A stretch of 30,350 bases of DNA from DATKEG01 sp035544515 (GTDB lineage: Bacteria; Acidobacteriota; Vicinamibacteria; Fen-336), in NCBI GenBank assembly GCA_035544515.1, contig DATKEG010000175.1, positions 1 through 30,350 on the forward strand. The letters are read 5' to 3'. The notes beneath the pieces are model-generated. The model was given only the letters and a program-made list of their open reading frames with translations, ran no database searches and had not been told where the DNA came from. Of this stretch, positions 8,871-18,422 are shown one piece after another. Numbering within the stretch: the first letter of the stretch is position 1; each line of letters opens with the position of its first letter. The position numbers were made by a program, and so were the translations under genes.

Positions 8871-11341
8871 CGGACGACCACGCTCACCAGGCGGCCCGGC
8901 ACCACGCGCACGTTCACCACCTGCTTGCCGTCGAGGAGGTGGCGGATCGCCTCCAGCGCGCGCGCCCCGACCTCCTCCTCCACCGCGTGGGGCGCGACGG
9001 TGATGCGTCCCCGGACCTTGCCGTTGACCTGCACGGGCAGCTCCAGCTCCGGCTCCTTCGCCACCTCCGGGTCCGCCGCCGGCCAGGGCCGGTCCACCAC
9101 GCTGAAGCGGCGCCCGAGCCGCATCCACATCTCCTCCGAGACGTGGGGCGCGAAGGGGCTCAGGAGGAGCACCAGGGCCTCCAGCGCCTCGCGCAGGGCC
9201 GCGCGGGCGGGCCCCGCGGTCACCTCGGGCTCGAGGCGATAGATCTCGTTGACGAGCTCCATGAGCGCGGCGACCGCGGTGTTGAGCTTGATGCGCTCGC
9301 CCACGTCGTCCGTGACCTTCTGGATCGTCTGGTGCACCTTCCGGCGCAAGGCGCGGGCGGGCGGCGGAAGCTCGGCGGGCATGGGCCCGCGCAGCTCGCC
9401 GGCGAGCGCCTCCGCGTGGCGGTCCACCAGCCGCCACACCCGGTGGAGGAACTTGTGCACGCCGGTGATGTTCTCGTCGCTCCACTCCAGCGGGTCCTCG
9501 GGCGCGGCCACGAAGAGCGTGTAGAGGCGAAGGGTGTCGGCGCCGTAGCGGCCGACGATCTCGTCCGGGGCGACCGTGTTGCCCTTCGACTTCGACATCA
9601 CCTCGCCGTCCTTGTGCACCATGCCCTGGGGGAAGAGCCGGACGACCGGCTCGTCGAAGGTGACGAGGCCGAGGTCGCGCATCATCTTGGTCCAGAAGCG
9701 CGAATACACCAGGTGCAGGATGGCGTGCTCGATGCCGCCGACGTAGAGGTCGATGGGGAACCAATAGCGCACCGCCCCCGGGTCGAACGGGCCGTCGTCC
9801 TTCCGCGGCGAGACGTAGCGGTAGAAGTACCAGGACGAGTCCACGAACGTGTCCATGGTGTCGGTCTCGCGCCGCGCGGGGCCGCCGCAGCGGGGGCAGG
9901 CCGCCGCCACGAACTCCGGCACCTTCTCCAGCGGGTTGCCGCCTTCGCCGGTGAAGGGCGCGTCGGGCGGGAGCTTCACCGGGAGCTCCGCGTCGGGCAC
10001 GGGCACGACCCCGTCCTTGTCGCAGTAGACGACGGGGATGGGCGTCCCCCAGTACCGCTGCCGGCTGATGAGCCAGTCCTTGAGGCGATAGGTGACGGTC
10101 GGCTGGCCGAACCCCTCGTCGCGGGCGTGCTCGGCCATGCGCCGGATGGCCTCCTCCGAGTCGAGCCCGTCGAACGGTCCGCTGTTCACCGTCTTCCCGG
10201 GGCCGTCGTACGACTCGGGCATGGTCGCCCCGTCGAGCGCGCCGCCCGCGGGCTGGATCACGACCCGCACGGGCAGGCCGTATTTGCGCGCGAACTCCAA
10301 GTCGCGCGCGTCGTGGGCGGGCACGGCCATGATCGCGCCCGTGCCGTAGCCCATGAGCACGAAGTTGCTCACCCAGACGGGGATGCGCTCGCCGCTGTAC
10401 GGGTTCCGCGCGTAGCGGCCGGTGAACACGCCCTCCTTCTCGACCTGGCCGGCAAGGCGGGCCCGCCGGTCCTGCGCGCGCAACCGCGCGATCGCCGGGC
10501 GCGCGGCCGCGGCCTCGGGCCCGCCGGCCAGGAGCTCGTCCACGCGCGGATGTTCGGGTGCGAGCACCATGAAGGTGGCGCCGTAGATCGTGTCCACGCG
10601 CGTGGTGAAGACGCGGATGGGGTCTCCCCCGCCCTCCACCGCGAAGTCCACCTCCGCGCCCGGCGAGCGTCCCACCCAGTTGCGCTGCTGCACGAGCACG
10701 CGGTCCGGCCAGTGCGGCAGGGCGGCCATGTCGTCGAGCAGCTCGTCCTGGTAGGCGGTGATGCGGAGGAACCACTGGTCCAGCTCGCGCTCCTCCACCT
10801 TGCTGTGGCAGCGCCAGCACTCCCCGCCCTCGGCCTGCTCGTTGGCGAGCACGGTCCGGCAGGAGGGGCACCAGTTCACCGCCGCCTTGCGGCGGTAGGC
10901 GATCCCGCGCTCGAGCATGCGCAGGAAGAACCACTGGTTCCAGCGGTAGTACTCGGGGTCGCAGGTGGCCACCTCGCGGGTCCAGGGATAGCTGAAGCCG
11001 AGGCGCTGGAGCTGCCGCTTCATCTGCGCGATGTTCTCGCGCGTCCACTTCTCGGGGTGGACGCCGCGCTTGATGGCGGCGTTCTCCGCGGGCAGGCCCA
11101 GGGCGTCCCACCCGATGGGGTGGAGCACGTTGAAGCCGCGCATCCGCCGGTAGCGCGCCACCACGTCCGTGATGCAGTAGTTGCGGACGTGGCCGACGTG
11201 GATGTCGCCCGAGGGGTAGGGCAGCATCTCGAGGCAGTAGTACTTGGGCTTGCGCGGGTCCTCGATGACCTCGAAGGTCCGCGCCTCGCGCCAGCGCCGC
11301 TGCCAGCGCGTCTCGATGTCCTCGAAGGCGTAGTCGGTCAT
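8867..11341 (-). CDS. leuS: Leucyl-tRNA synthetase
   Basis: Charges tRNA-Leu with leucine. It is an 824-residue class I synthetase of normal bacterial length. The HIGH motif is HVGH at 48-51 (YPSGDIHVGHVRNY) and the KMSKS motif is VMSKS at 581-585. A Cys cluster (CPSC at 158-161, C175 and C178) matches the zinc-binding insertion. The editing domain (FTTRVDTIYGATFMVLAPEH, then GYGTGAIMAVPAHD) and the C-terminal VQVNGKVRGRI are present. The start ATG at 11341 lies about 18 bases downstream of a predicted transcription start and has only a weak GGGGA ribosome-binding site. The stop overlaps the lptE start. Confidence 0.99.
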   Translation of the reverse strand: MTDYAFEDIETRWQRRWREARTFEVIEDPRKPKYYCLEMLPYPSGDIHVGHVRNYCITDVVARYRRMRGFNVLHPIGWDALGLPAENAAIKRGVHPEKWTRENIAQMKRQLQRLGFSYPWTREVATCDPEYYRWNQWFFLRMLERGIAYRRKAAVNWCPSCRTVLANEQAEGGECWRCHSKVEERELDQWFLRITAYQDELLDDMAALPHWPDRVLVQQRNWVGRSPGAEVDFAVEGGGDPIRVFTTRVDTIYGATFMVLAPEHPRVDELLAGGPEAAAARPAIARLRAQDRRARLAGQVEKEGVFTGRYARNPYSGERIPVWVSNFVLMGYGTGAIMAVPAHDARDLEFARKYGLPVRVVIQPAGGALDGATMPESYDGPGKTVNSGPFDGLDSEEAIRRMAEHARDEGFGQPTVTYRLKDWLISRQRYWGTPIPVVYCDKDGVVPVPDAELPVKLPPDAPFTGEGGNPLEKVPEFVAAACPRCGGPARRETDTMDTFVDSSWYFYRYVSPRKDDGPFDPGAVRYWFPIDLYVGGIEHAILHLVYSRFWTKMMRDLGLVTFDEPVVRLFPQGMVHKDGEVMSKSKGNTVAPDEIVGRYGADTLRLYTLFVAAPEDPLEWSDENITGVHKFLHRVWRLVDRHAEALAGELRGPMPAELPPPARALRRKVHQTIQKVTDDVGERIKLNTAVAALMELVNEIYRLEPEVTAGPARAALREALEALVLLLSPFAPHVSEEMWMRLGRRFSVVDRPWPAADPEVAKEPELELPVQVNGKVRGRITVAPHAVEEEVGARALEAIRHLLDGKQVVNVRVVPGRLVSVVVR

Positions 11342-11365
11342 GTCCCCAAGTCGAGCAAACGCGTG

Positions 11366-11389
11366 ATGTTAGCACATGGGGAATCCATG
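11366..11389 (-). promoter_or_regulatory. Candidate leuS promoter with upstream dyad
   Basis: On the minus strand, TGC-TAACAT (ending at 11366) is an extended -10 element without a good -35. Immediately upstream is a dyad, CATGG/CCATG around five bases (11375-11389), placed between the expected -35 and -10 positions where an operator would act. The leader would be about 18 bases, too short for a T-box. Confidence 0.35.
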
Positions 11390-11443
11390 CCCGGCGCGTG
11401 AAGCGACGAACGGTGGAGATCGCCGACGGACAAGCCGCCGGCG

Positions 11444-11623
11444 TCAATCGTCCTGGCTTCGCAGCCTCACGTCGACGTCGCCCGCGTCGACGACCACGTT
11501 CACCTCGATGGGCCGGCAGCACACGACACAGTCCTCGACGTAGGACTGGCGCCGGCCGCCGTGCTCGTCCACGGACAGTTCGAGCGGTTCGCCGCAATAC
11601 GGGCACTCCGCCGCGACGTTCAT
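11444..11623 (-). CDS. CPXCG-motif cysteine-rich small protein
   Basis: A 59-residue protein with two Cys pairs, CPYCGEP near the N-terminus and CVVCCRPIEV in the middle, spaced as in a small zinc ribbon. It matches the family named for its CPXCG motif (Pfam Cys_rich_CPXG), which has no established function. The ATG at 11623 is preceded by AGGTGGGG; a GTG two codons earlier is possible. It is the last gene of the run that begins with yceD and starts 23 bases after the phosphoribosyltransferase stop. The leuS promoter region follows. Confidence 0.8.
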   Translation of the reverse strand: MNVAAECPYCGEPLELSVDEHGGRRQSYVEDCVVCCRPIEVNVVVDAGDVDVRLRSQDD

Positions 11624-11646
11624 CCCCACCTGTCGCCGCCGAAGCG

Positions 11647-12299
11647 CTACGCCGTGCGCGAAGCGGCCAGCACGGCGAGCACCTCGTCGTCTTCCACCGG
11701 ACGGAAGTCCGCGTAGAACCGCCCGACGGCGCCGAACGGCGAAGGCGTCTCCAGGGCCAGGAGCTTCAGGCCCAGGCGGCCGAACTCGCGCACGGTCTCC
11801 GGGGGCGCCACGGGCACCGCGAGGACGGCTTCCTTCGGATGCTGGCGCGAGACCGCGGCCAGGGCCGCGCGCGCGGTCAGGCCCGTGGCCACCCCGTCGT
11901 CCACCAGGACGACCGTGCGGCCCGCGAGGGGCGCGGGAGGGCGGCCCTGCCGGTAGACCTCCTCGCGGCGCTGGATCTCGCGGCGCTGGCGCTCGACCTC
12001 GGAGTCCACGTAGCCGGCCGGCACGCGCAGCCAGGCCAGGCTCTCCTCGTCGAGCACCGTGATCTCCTCGTCGCCGGAGAGGGCCACGGCGCCGATGGCC
12101 AGCTCCGCGTTGTCCGGCGCTCCGAGCTTGCGCGGCACGATCACGTCGAGCGGCGCGCCGAGGGCCTCCCCCACCGGCCGCGCCACGATCACCCCGCCGC
12201 GCGGGATGGCGAGCACGACGAGGTCGTCGCCGCGCGCGGTCACCACACCCTTCAGCAACTCGCCGAGCTGCCGTCCCGCGTCCTGCCGGTCCTGGAACA

Positions 12300-12300
<1 letters not shown>
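11647..12300 (-). CDS. Phosphoribosyltransferase-family protein
   Basis: A 217-residue type I phosphoribosyltransferase fold. The PRPP-binding loop is VVLVDDGVATG (130-140) followed by LTARAAL. The N-terminal region VVLAIPRGGVIVARPVGEAL and PRKLGAPDNAELAIGAV are typical of stand-alone predicted phosphoribosyltransferases related to those in erythromycin-esterase-like proteins. The acceptor base is not predictable. The start ATG overlaps the HDAC-family stop by one base (TGATG, 12298-12302). Confidence 0.85.
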
Positions 12301-13328
<1,028 letters not shown>

Positions 13329-13372
13329 GCCGGCGCCTGCGTTCTCCGCGTTCGAGGGACGGCCGCTCGGAA

Positions 13373-14350
13373 CTAGTGGGCCTTGACGAACTCCTTCGCG
13401 GCGGCCGTGAGCCTGGGCAGCACCTCGAAGAGGTCGCCCACCACCCCGTAGTTCGCCACCTTGAAGATCGGCGCGTCGGCGTCCTTGTTGATGGCCACGA
13501 TGACCTTGGACGACGACATGCCCGCCAGGTGCTGGATGGCCCCGCTGATCCCCACCGCCACGTAGAGGGTCGGGGACACGGTCTTGCCCGTCTGCCCGAC
13601 CTGGTACTGGTGGTCCACCCAGCCGGCGTCCACCACCGCGCGCGACGCGCCCACCGCGGCGCCGAGCGCGCCGGCCAGGCTCTCCACCAGGTGGAAGTTC
13701 TCCGGCCCCTTCAGGCCGCGGCCGCCGGAGACGATGATCTGCGCCTCGGTCAGCTCGACCTTGCCCGCGGCGGTGGCGTGGACCTCCTTCACGCGGGCCC
13801 GGGCCGCGGCGTCCACGGTCGCGCTCACCACTTCCGCCTGGCGGGCGGCGTCGGGATCTCCCACCGGGAAGACGTTGGGACGCAGGGTGGCCATCTGCGG
13901 CTCGCCCACCCAGCGCACGGTCGCGAAGGCCTTGCCCGCGTACATCGGCCGGCGGGCCTCGAGCCGCCCGTCCTTGACGGAGAGGGCGACGCAATCGGAC
14001 ACGAGGCCCGCGCCCGCCTTCGCCGCCACCCGCGGCGCGAGGTCGCGGCCCATGGCCGTGAACGGGACGAGGACGGCCGCCGGCTGGACCGCCGCGATCA
14101 CCTGGGCGAGGGCGCGGGCGTACGGCTCGGTGGCATAGGCGGCCAGCTCGGGCTGCTCGAACACGTGCACGCGCGCGGCGCCGTGGGTGGCCAGCTCGCC
14201 GGCCAGCGCGCGGACGCCGCCGCCCACGAGCACGCTCTCCACGGTCCCCCCGAGCGCGTCGGCCAGCCGCTTCGCCTCGCTCACGGCCTCCAGCGTGGAC
14301 CGCCGCAGCGCGCCGTCGCGGTGCTCGGCGAAGGTCAGGATCACGGCCAT
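13373..14350 (-). CDS. etfA: Electron transfer flavoprotein subunit alpha
   Basis: The FAD-carrying subunit of ETF, which accepts electrons from acyl-CoA and other dehydrogenases and passes them to ETF:quinone oxidoreductase. It is 325 residues. The C-terminal FAD-binding region is well conserved: VSGGRGLKGPENF, GQTGKTVSPTLYVAVGISG, AIQHLAGMSSSKVIVAINKD and PIFKVANYGVVGD. The start ATG overlaps the etfB TGA by one base (TGATG, 14348-14352). Confidence 0.97.
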   Translation of the reverse strand: MAVILTFAEHRDGALRRSTLEAVSEAKRLADALGGTVESVLVGGGVRALAGELATHGAARVHVFEQPELAAYATEPYARALAQVIAAVQPAAVLVPFTAMGRDLAPRVAAKAGAGLVSDCVALSVKDGRLEARRPMYAGKAFATVRWVGEPQMATLRPNVFPVGDPDAARQAEVVSATVDAAARARVKEVHATAAGKVELTEAQIIVSGGRGLKGPENFHLVESLAGALGAAVGASRAVVDAGWVDHQYQVGQTGKTVSPTLYVAVGISGAIQHLAGMSSSKVIVAINKDADAPIFKVANYGVVGDLFEVLPRLTAAAKEFVKAH

Positions 14351-15129
14351 CAGAGCACCTTCGCTTCTTCGCGCAGGGCGCGGAGCAGCTCCTTCGCCTG
14401 CGCGTCCGCGTCGCCCGTGATCAGGCGCACGGGCGGACGCGCCGGCGGCAGCTCCAGCGCCACCACCACCGTCTTCGGCGCCAGGTCGGCCGCGGACAAT
14501 CCGAGCGCGGCCGCGTCCTTGACCTCGATCGTCTTCTTCTTGGCGGCCATGATCCCCTTGAGGCTGGCGTAGCGGGGCTCGTTGAGGCCCTTCTGCGCGG
14601 AGAGGACCGCGGGCAAGCTCGTCTCCCAGACCTCGTGCGCACCCTCGATCTCGCGCTCGACGGTGGCCTTGCCGTCCGCCAGCTCGACCTTGACGGCCAT
14701 GGTGACCTGCGGCAGGTCCAGCATCTCCGCGAGCAGGCCCGGCACCTGCGCGTGGTCGCCGCCCACCCCGAGATGGCCGGTGAGCACGAGGTCCGGGGCA
14801 AGGGGCGCGAGCGCCGCGGCCAGCGCGCGGGCCACGCCCGCCGCGTCGGTCGCCTCGAAGAGCGGGTCCTTGAGGTGGAGCGCGGAGTCGGCGCCCATGG
14901 CCAGCCCGTTGCGCAGGGCCGAGGCCGCGCGGTCGGGCCCCACGGTGAGCAGGACCACCTCGCCGGCGCCCTTCTTCTCCCTGAGGCGGAGCGCCTCCTC
15001 GATCGCGTACTCGTCGTAGGGCGACACCACCCAGTTGACGTCGTTCTCGGCGATGCCCTTGCCCTCGGGCGCCACGCGGATGCGCGTCTCCGTGTCCGGC
15101 ACCTGCTTGATGCAGACCGCGATCTTCAA
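14350..15129 (-). CDS. etfB: Electron transfer flavoprotein subunit beta
   Basis: The AMP-binding partner of EtfA, 259 residues. It begins MKIAVCIKQVPDTETRIRV, the canonical EtfB N-terminus, and carries NWVVSPYDEYAIEEALRL, LLTVGPDRA, MGADSALHL and VLTGHLGVGGDHAQVP. The start is TTG at 15129; no ATG or GTG lies between the fabF stop and this codon, and the ribosome-binding site is weak. It starts 13 bases after fabF. Confidence 0.97.
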   Translation of the reverse strand: MKIAVCIKQVPDTETRIRVAPEGKGIAENDVNWVVSPYDEYAIEEALRLREKKGAGEVVLLTVGPDRAASALRNGLAMGADSALHLKDPLFEATDAAGVARALAAALAPLAPDLVLTGHLGVGGDHAQVPGLLAEMLDLPQVTMAVKVELADGKATVEREIEGAHEVWETSLPAVLSAQKGLNEPRYASLKGIMAAKKKTIEVKDAAALGLSAADLAPKTVVVALELPPARPPVRLITGDADAQAKELLRALREEAKVL

Positions 15130-15142
15130 GAGATCCAGATGG

Positions 15143-16387
15143 TCAGTGGTCGAAACGCCGGAACAGGAGCGCGCCGTTGGTGCCGCCGAAGCCGAACGAG
15201 TTCGACATCACGTAGGTGACCTCGGCCGGGCGCGCCCGGTTCGGCACCACGTCGAGGTCGCACTCGGGGTCCTGGTTCTCCACGTTGATGGTGGGCGGCA
15301 GCACCTGCTCCTTGAGGACCAGGGCCGCGATGCCCGCCTCCAGGCCGCCCGCCGCGCCCAGGAGATGCCCGGTCATGGACTTGGTCGAGCTGATGGCCAG
15401 CTTCCGCGCGTGGTCGCCGAACGCCCGCTTGATGGCCACCACCTCCGTCTTGTCGCCCTGCGGCGTGGACGTGCCGTGGACGTTGATGTAATCCACCACC
15501 CGCCCCTCCACGCCCGCGTCCTTGAGAGTGCGGCGCATGACCTGGTAGGCCCCCTCGCCGTTCTCCGCGGGCGCGGAGATGTGGTAGGCGTCGCTGGACA
15601 TGCCGTAGCCGACCACCTCGCAGTAGATCCGCGCGTCGCGCCGCCGCGCGTGCGCGAGGTCCTCGAGGACGAGGATGCCGGAGCCCTCGCCCATCACGAA
15701 CCCGTCGCGGTCGCGGTCGAACGGCCGGGAGGCGCGCGGGGGGGCGTCGTTGCGCGTGGAGAGCGCGCGCATGGCGCAGAAGCCGCCCACGCCCAGCGGG
15801 GTCAGCGCGGCCTCGGCCCCCCCCGCGATCATCACGTCCGCATCCCCGCGCTGGATCAGGCGGTAGGAATCGCCCACCGCGTGCGCGCTGGTGGTGCAGG
15901 CCGTGCAGGTGGCGGAGTTGGGGCCGCGGGCGCCGGTGCGGATGGACACCCAGCCCGAGGCGAGGTTGACGATGGCGGACGGGATGAAGAAGGGGCTGAT
16001 CCGGCGCGGGCCGCCCGCGAGCAGCGCGCTGTGCTCGCGCTCGATGGTGGCGAACCCGCCGATGCCGCTGCCGATGTAGACGCCCACCCGGTCGCGGTCG
16101 GCGCGGTCCAGGTCCAGCCGCCCGTCCGCGATGGCCACGTCGGCGGCGGCCACCGCGAACTGGATGAACCGGTCCATCTTCTTGACTTCCTTCTTCTCCA
16201 CCCAGTTCAAGGGATCGAACCCCTTGACCTCGGCCGCGAACCGCGTGCTGAACTGCGTGGCGTCGAAGAGGGTCAGCGGTCCCACGCCGGAGCACCCGGC
16301 GAGCAGGCCCTTCCAGGTCGCCGCCGTGTCCAGCCCCAGCGGCGACACCAGGCCGATCCCCGTCACGACCACCCGGCGGTCCTCCAC
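15143..16387 (-). CDS. fabF: 3-oxoacyl-ACP synthase II
   Basis: The condensing enzyme that extends acyl-ACP with malonyl-ACP in type II fatty-acid synthesis. It is 414 residues. The Cys-His-His triad is C164 (ATCTACTTSAHAVGD), H304 (INVHGTSTPQGD) and H341 (STKSMTGHLLGAAGG), with the supporting K336. The nucleophile loop reads CTTSAHA, where E. coli has CTSGVHN, so the usual Gly three residues after Cys is Ser here. The start is GTG at 16387, giving MEDRRVVVTG, four bases after the acpP stop. It is the last fab gene of the cluster and is followed by etfB. Confidence 0.97.
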   Translation of the reverse strand: MEDRRVVVTGIGLVSPLGLDTAATWKGLLAGCSGVGPLTLFDATQFSTRFAAEVKGFDPLNWVEKKEVKKMDRFIQFAVAAADVAIADGRLDLDRADRDRVGVYIGSGIGGFATIEREHSALLAGGPRRISPFFIPSAIVNLASGWVSIRTGARGPNSATCTACTTSAHAVGDSYRLIQRGDADVMIAGGAEAALTPLGVGGFCAMRALSTRNDAPPRASRPFDRDRDGFVMGEGSGILVLEDLAHARRRDARIYCEVVGYGMSSDAYHISAPAENGEGAYQVMRRTLKDAGVEGRVVDYINVHGTSTPQGDKTEVVAIKRAFGDHARKLAISSTKSMTGHLLGAAGGLEAGIAALVLKEQVLPPTINVENQDPECDLDVVPNRARPAEVTYVMSNSFGFGGTNGALLFRRFDH

Positions 16388-16391
16388 TTCC

Positions 16392-16640
16392 CTACTTCTT
16401 GGCCTTCTCGGCGTGCTTGTCGATGTACTCGACGGCTTCCTTGACGCGCGTGATCTTCTCGGCGTCCTCGTCGGGGATCTCGATGCCGAACTCCTCCTCC
16501 AGGGCCATGACCAGCTCCACGGTGTCCAGGCTGTCCGCGCCCAGGTCGTCCACGAAGGAGGCCTCCGCCGTGACGAGGTCCTCCTCGACGCCGAGCTGGT
16601 CCACGATGATCTTCTTCACGCGATCCGCAACAGGCTCCAT
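16392..16640 (-). CDS. acpP: Acyl carrier protein
   Basis: The 82-residue acidic carrier of growing acyl chains. The phosphopantetheine attachment site is S37 in DDLGADSLDTVEL, followed by the recognition helix ELVMALEEEFGIEIPDEDAEKI. The frame is open 21 codons upstream, but the ATG at 16640 has GGAGGAG a few bases before it and gives the normal length. It sits between fabG and fabF. Confidence 0.98.
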   Translation of the reverse strand: MEPVADRVKKIIVDQLGVEEDLVTAEASFVDDLGADSLDTVELVMALEEEFGIEIPDEDAEKITRVKEAVEYIDKHAEKAKK

Positions 16641-16669
16641 GACTCCTCCGGGGACCCGCTCGAGGGATC

Positions 16670-16707
16670 CCGTTGAAACGGTTTGTCGGGTCCTTCCGTG
16701 CATTCTA
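16670..16707 (-). promoter_or_regulatory. Possible internal promoter and dyad upstream of acpP
   Basis: The 88-base fabG-acpP gap contains TAGAAT (16707-16702 on the minus strand), the same -10 hexamer as in the yceD promoter, but no recognisable -35. A small perfect dyad, CCGTT-GA-AACGG (16670-16681), lies downstream of it. A separate promoter would let acpP be made in excess over the other fab genes. Confidence 0.28.
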
Positions 16708-16728
16708 TTACGCCGGTCGGCGGGATGG

Positions 16729-17475
16729 TCACATGTGGAAGCCGCCGTCCACCGAGAGCACCTGCCCGGTGATGTAGGCGGCGCGGTCCGATACGAGAAA
16801 GGCCACGGCCGCGGCCACGTCCTCCGGCTGTCCCACGCGGCCGAGCGGGATGAGCGACGTCACGGCCTCGCGCGCCTTGTCCGTCATGGCCGCCGTCATC
16901 TCCGTCTCCACGAAGCCGGGGGCCACCGCGTTGACGGTGACCGCGCGCGAGGCGACCTCGCGGGCCACCGACTTCGTGAAGCCGACGATCCCGGCCTTGC
17001 TGGCCGCGTAGTTGGCCTGCCCGGGATTGCCGGTCAGGCCCACCACGGAGGTCACGCTCACGATGCGGCCGGCGCGCTGCTTGATCATGGGCCGCAGGGC
17101 GGCCTGCGTGCAGAGGAAGACCCCGGTGAGGTTCGTGTCCAGCACCTGCTGCCAGTCCTCCGGCTTCATGCGCAGCACGAGGTTGTCCCGGGTGATCCCG
17201 GCGTTGTTGACGAGGTGGTCGAGGCGGCCGTGGGTCCGAAGGACGGCCTCGAACGCGGCCGCCACGGAGGCGCGGTCGGCCACGTCGAGCGGCACGGGCA
17301 GCGCCCGGCCGCCCCCGGCCACGATCTCGGCGACGGTGGCCGCGAGCCTCTCCCGGTCGCGCGCGCCGCACAGCACCGTGGCGCCCCGCGAGGCCAGCTC
17401 GCGCGCGATGGCCCGGCCGATGCCGCGCGAGGCGCCGGTCACCAGCGAGACCCGGCCCTCGAGCTCGCCCGTCAC
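16729..17475 (-). CDS. fabG: 3-oxoacyl-ACP reductase
   Basis: An NADPH-dependent short-chain dehydrogenase that reduces 3-ketoacyl-ACP. It is 248 residues. The cofactor loop is TGASRGIG (13-20) and the NNAG motif is at 90-93. The catalytic Ser-Tyr-Lys set is S143 (SVTSVVG), Y156 and K160 (ANYAASKAG). GFVETEMTAAM and ITGQVLSVDGGFHM complete the family pattern. The start GTG overlaps the fabD TGA as GTGA (17472-17475); only a G-run could act as a ribosome-binding site, so expression likely depends on coupling to fabD. Confidence 0.97.
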   Translation of the reverse strand: MTGELEGRVSLVTGASRGIGRAIARELASRGATVLCGARDRERLAATVAEIVAGGGRALPVPLDVADRASVAAAFEAVLRTHGRLDHLVNNAGITRDNLVLRMKPEDWQQVLDTNLTGVFLCTQAALRPMIKQRAGRIVSVTSVVGLTGNPGQANYAASKAGIVGFTKSVAREVASRAVTVNAVAPGFVETEMTAAMTDKAREAVTSLIPLGRVGQPEDVAAAVAFLVSDRAAYITGQVLSVDGGFHM

Positions 17476-18422
17476 GCGCCCCCCCCGGCCGCCGGCCGCA
17501 GCTCGGCCACGGCCTTTTCGAGCGTGTCCGGGTCCTGCACGCCCAGCACGCGGGTGCCGGGCGCGATCTTCTTCAGCAGGCCGGAGAGCACGGTGCCCGC
17601 CCCCACCTCCACGAACGTGTCCACGCCCTGCCGGACGAGCATCTCCGCGCACTCCTGCCAGCGCACGGGCGCCGAGACCTGCCTCACCAGGCCGTCGCGC
17701 GCCTCCCTTCCGGAGCGCACCGGCCGCGCCTCGACGTTGTTGACGAGCGGGACGCCGGGGTCGCGGAAGGTCAGCCGGGCCAGGTCCACGGACAGGCGCT
17801 CCTGCGCCGGCATCATCAGGGCGCAGTGGAACGGGGCGGAGACGGCCAGGCGGATCGCGCGCTTGGCGCCCGCGGACTTGCAGGCCCACATGGCGCGCTC
17901 CACCGCCGCGGTGTGGCCCGCGATCACCACCTGCCCGGGGCCGTTGATGTTCGCGGGCGCGACCACCTGCCCGTCGGCGGAGGCACGGCAGGCCTCCTCG
18001 ACCGCGGCCAGGTCGAGGGCGAGGATGGCGGCCATCGCGCCCTCGCCCACGGGCACCGCCTCCTGCATGTACTCCCCGCGCCGCCGCACGGTCGCCACCG
18101 CGTCGGCGAGGTCGAGCGTGCCCGCGGCGACCAGCGCCGAATACTCGCCGAGGCTGTGGCCGGCCACCCAGTCGGGAACGAGGCCGCGCGTGGCCAGGCA
18201 ACGGGTGGCGGCCACGCTCACCGTGAGGATGGCGGGCTGGGCGTTGGCCGTGAGCTGCAAGACCTCCTCCGGGCCCTCGAAGCAGAGCTTCGACACCGAC
18301 CCGCCCAGGGCCCGGTCGGCGGTCTCGAACACCGCCGCCGCCTCGGGGAAGGCCTCGACCAGGGCGCGGCCCATGCCGACCCTCTGCGAGCCTTGCCCGG
18401 GGAACACGAAGGCCAGGCTCAT
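17472..18422 (-). CDS. fabD: Malonyl-CoA:ACP transacylase
   Basis: Transfers malonyl from CoA to ACP. It is 316 residues. It begins MSLAFVFPGQGSQRVGMG; the catalytic Ser is S90 (AGHSLGEYSAL) and the His is H199 (VSAPFHCALM). The ATG at 18422 overlaps the plsX TGA as ATGA (18419-18422) and has GGAG five bases upstream. fabH usually sits between plsX and fabD; here the two are directly joined. Confidence 0.97.
   Translation of the reverse strand: MSLAFVFPGQGSQRVGMGRALVEAFPEAAAVFETADRALGGSVSKLCFEGPEEVLQLTANAQPAILTVSVAATRCLATRGLVPDWVAGHSLGEYSALVAAGTLDLADAVATVRRRGEYMQEAVPVGEGAMAAILALDLAAVEEACRASADGQVVAPANINGPGQVVIAGHTAAVERAMWACKSAGAKRAIRLAVSAPFHCALMMPAQERLSVDLARLTFRDPGVPLVNNVEARPVRSGREARDGLVRQVSAPVRWQECAEMLVRQGVDTFVEVGAGTVLSGLLKKIAPGTRVLGVQDPDTLEKAVAELRPAAGGGA

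Noticed and set aside
8939..11401. An 820-codon plus-strand frame opposite leuS
   Set aside because: It is a shadow of leuS; its composition is His/Val/Arg-rich without motifs, while the minus strand encodes a complete LeuS.
11342..11443. T-box leader for leuS
   Set aside because: The predicted leader is about 18 bases and the whole gap about 100, too short for a T-box with its antiterminator.
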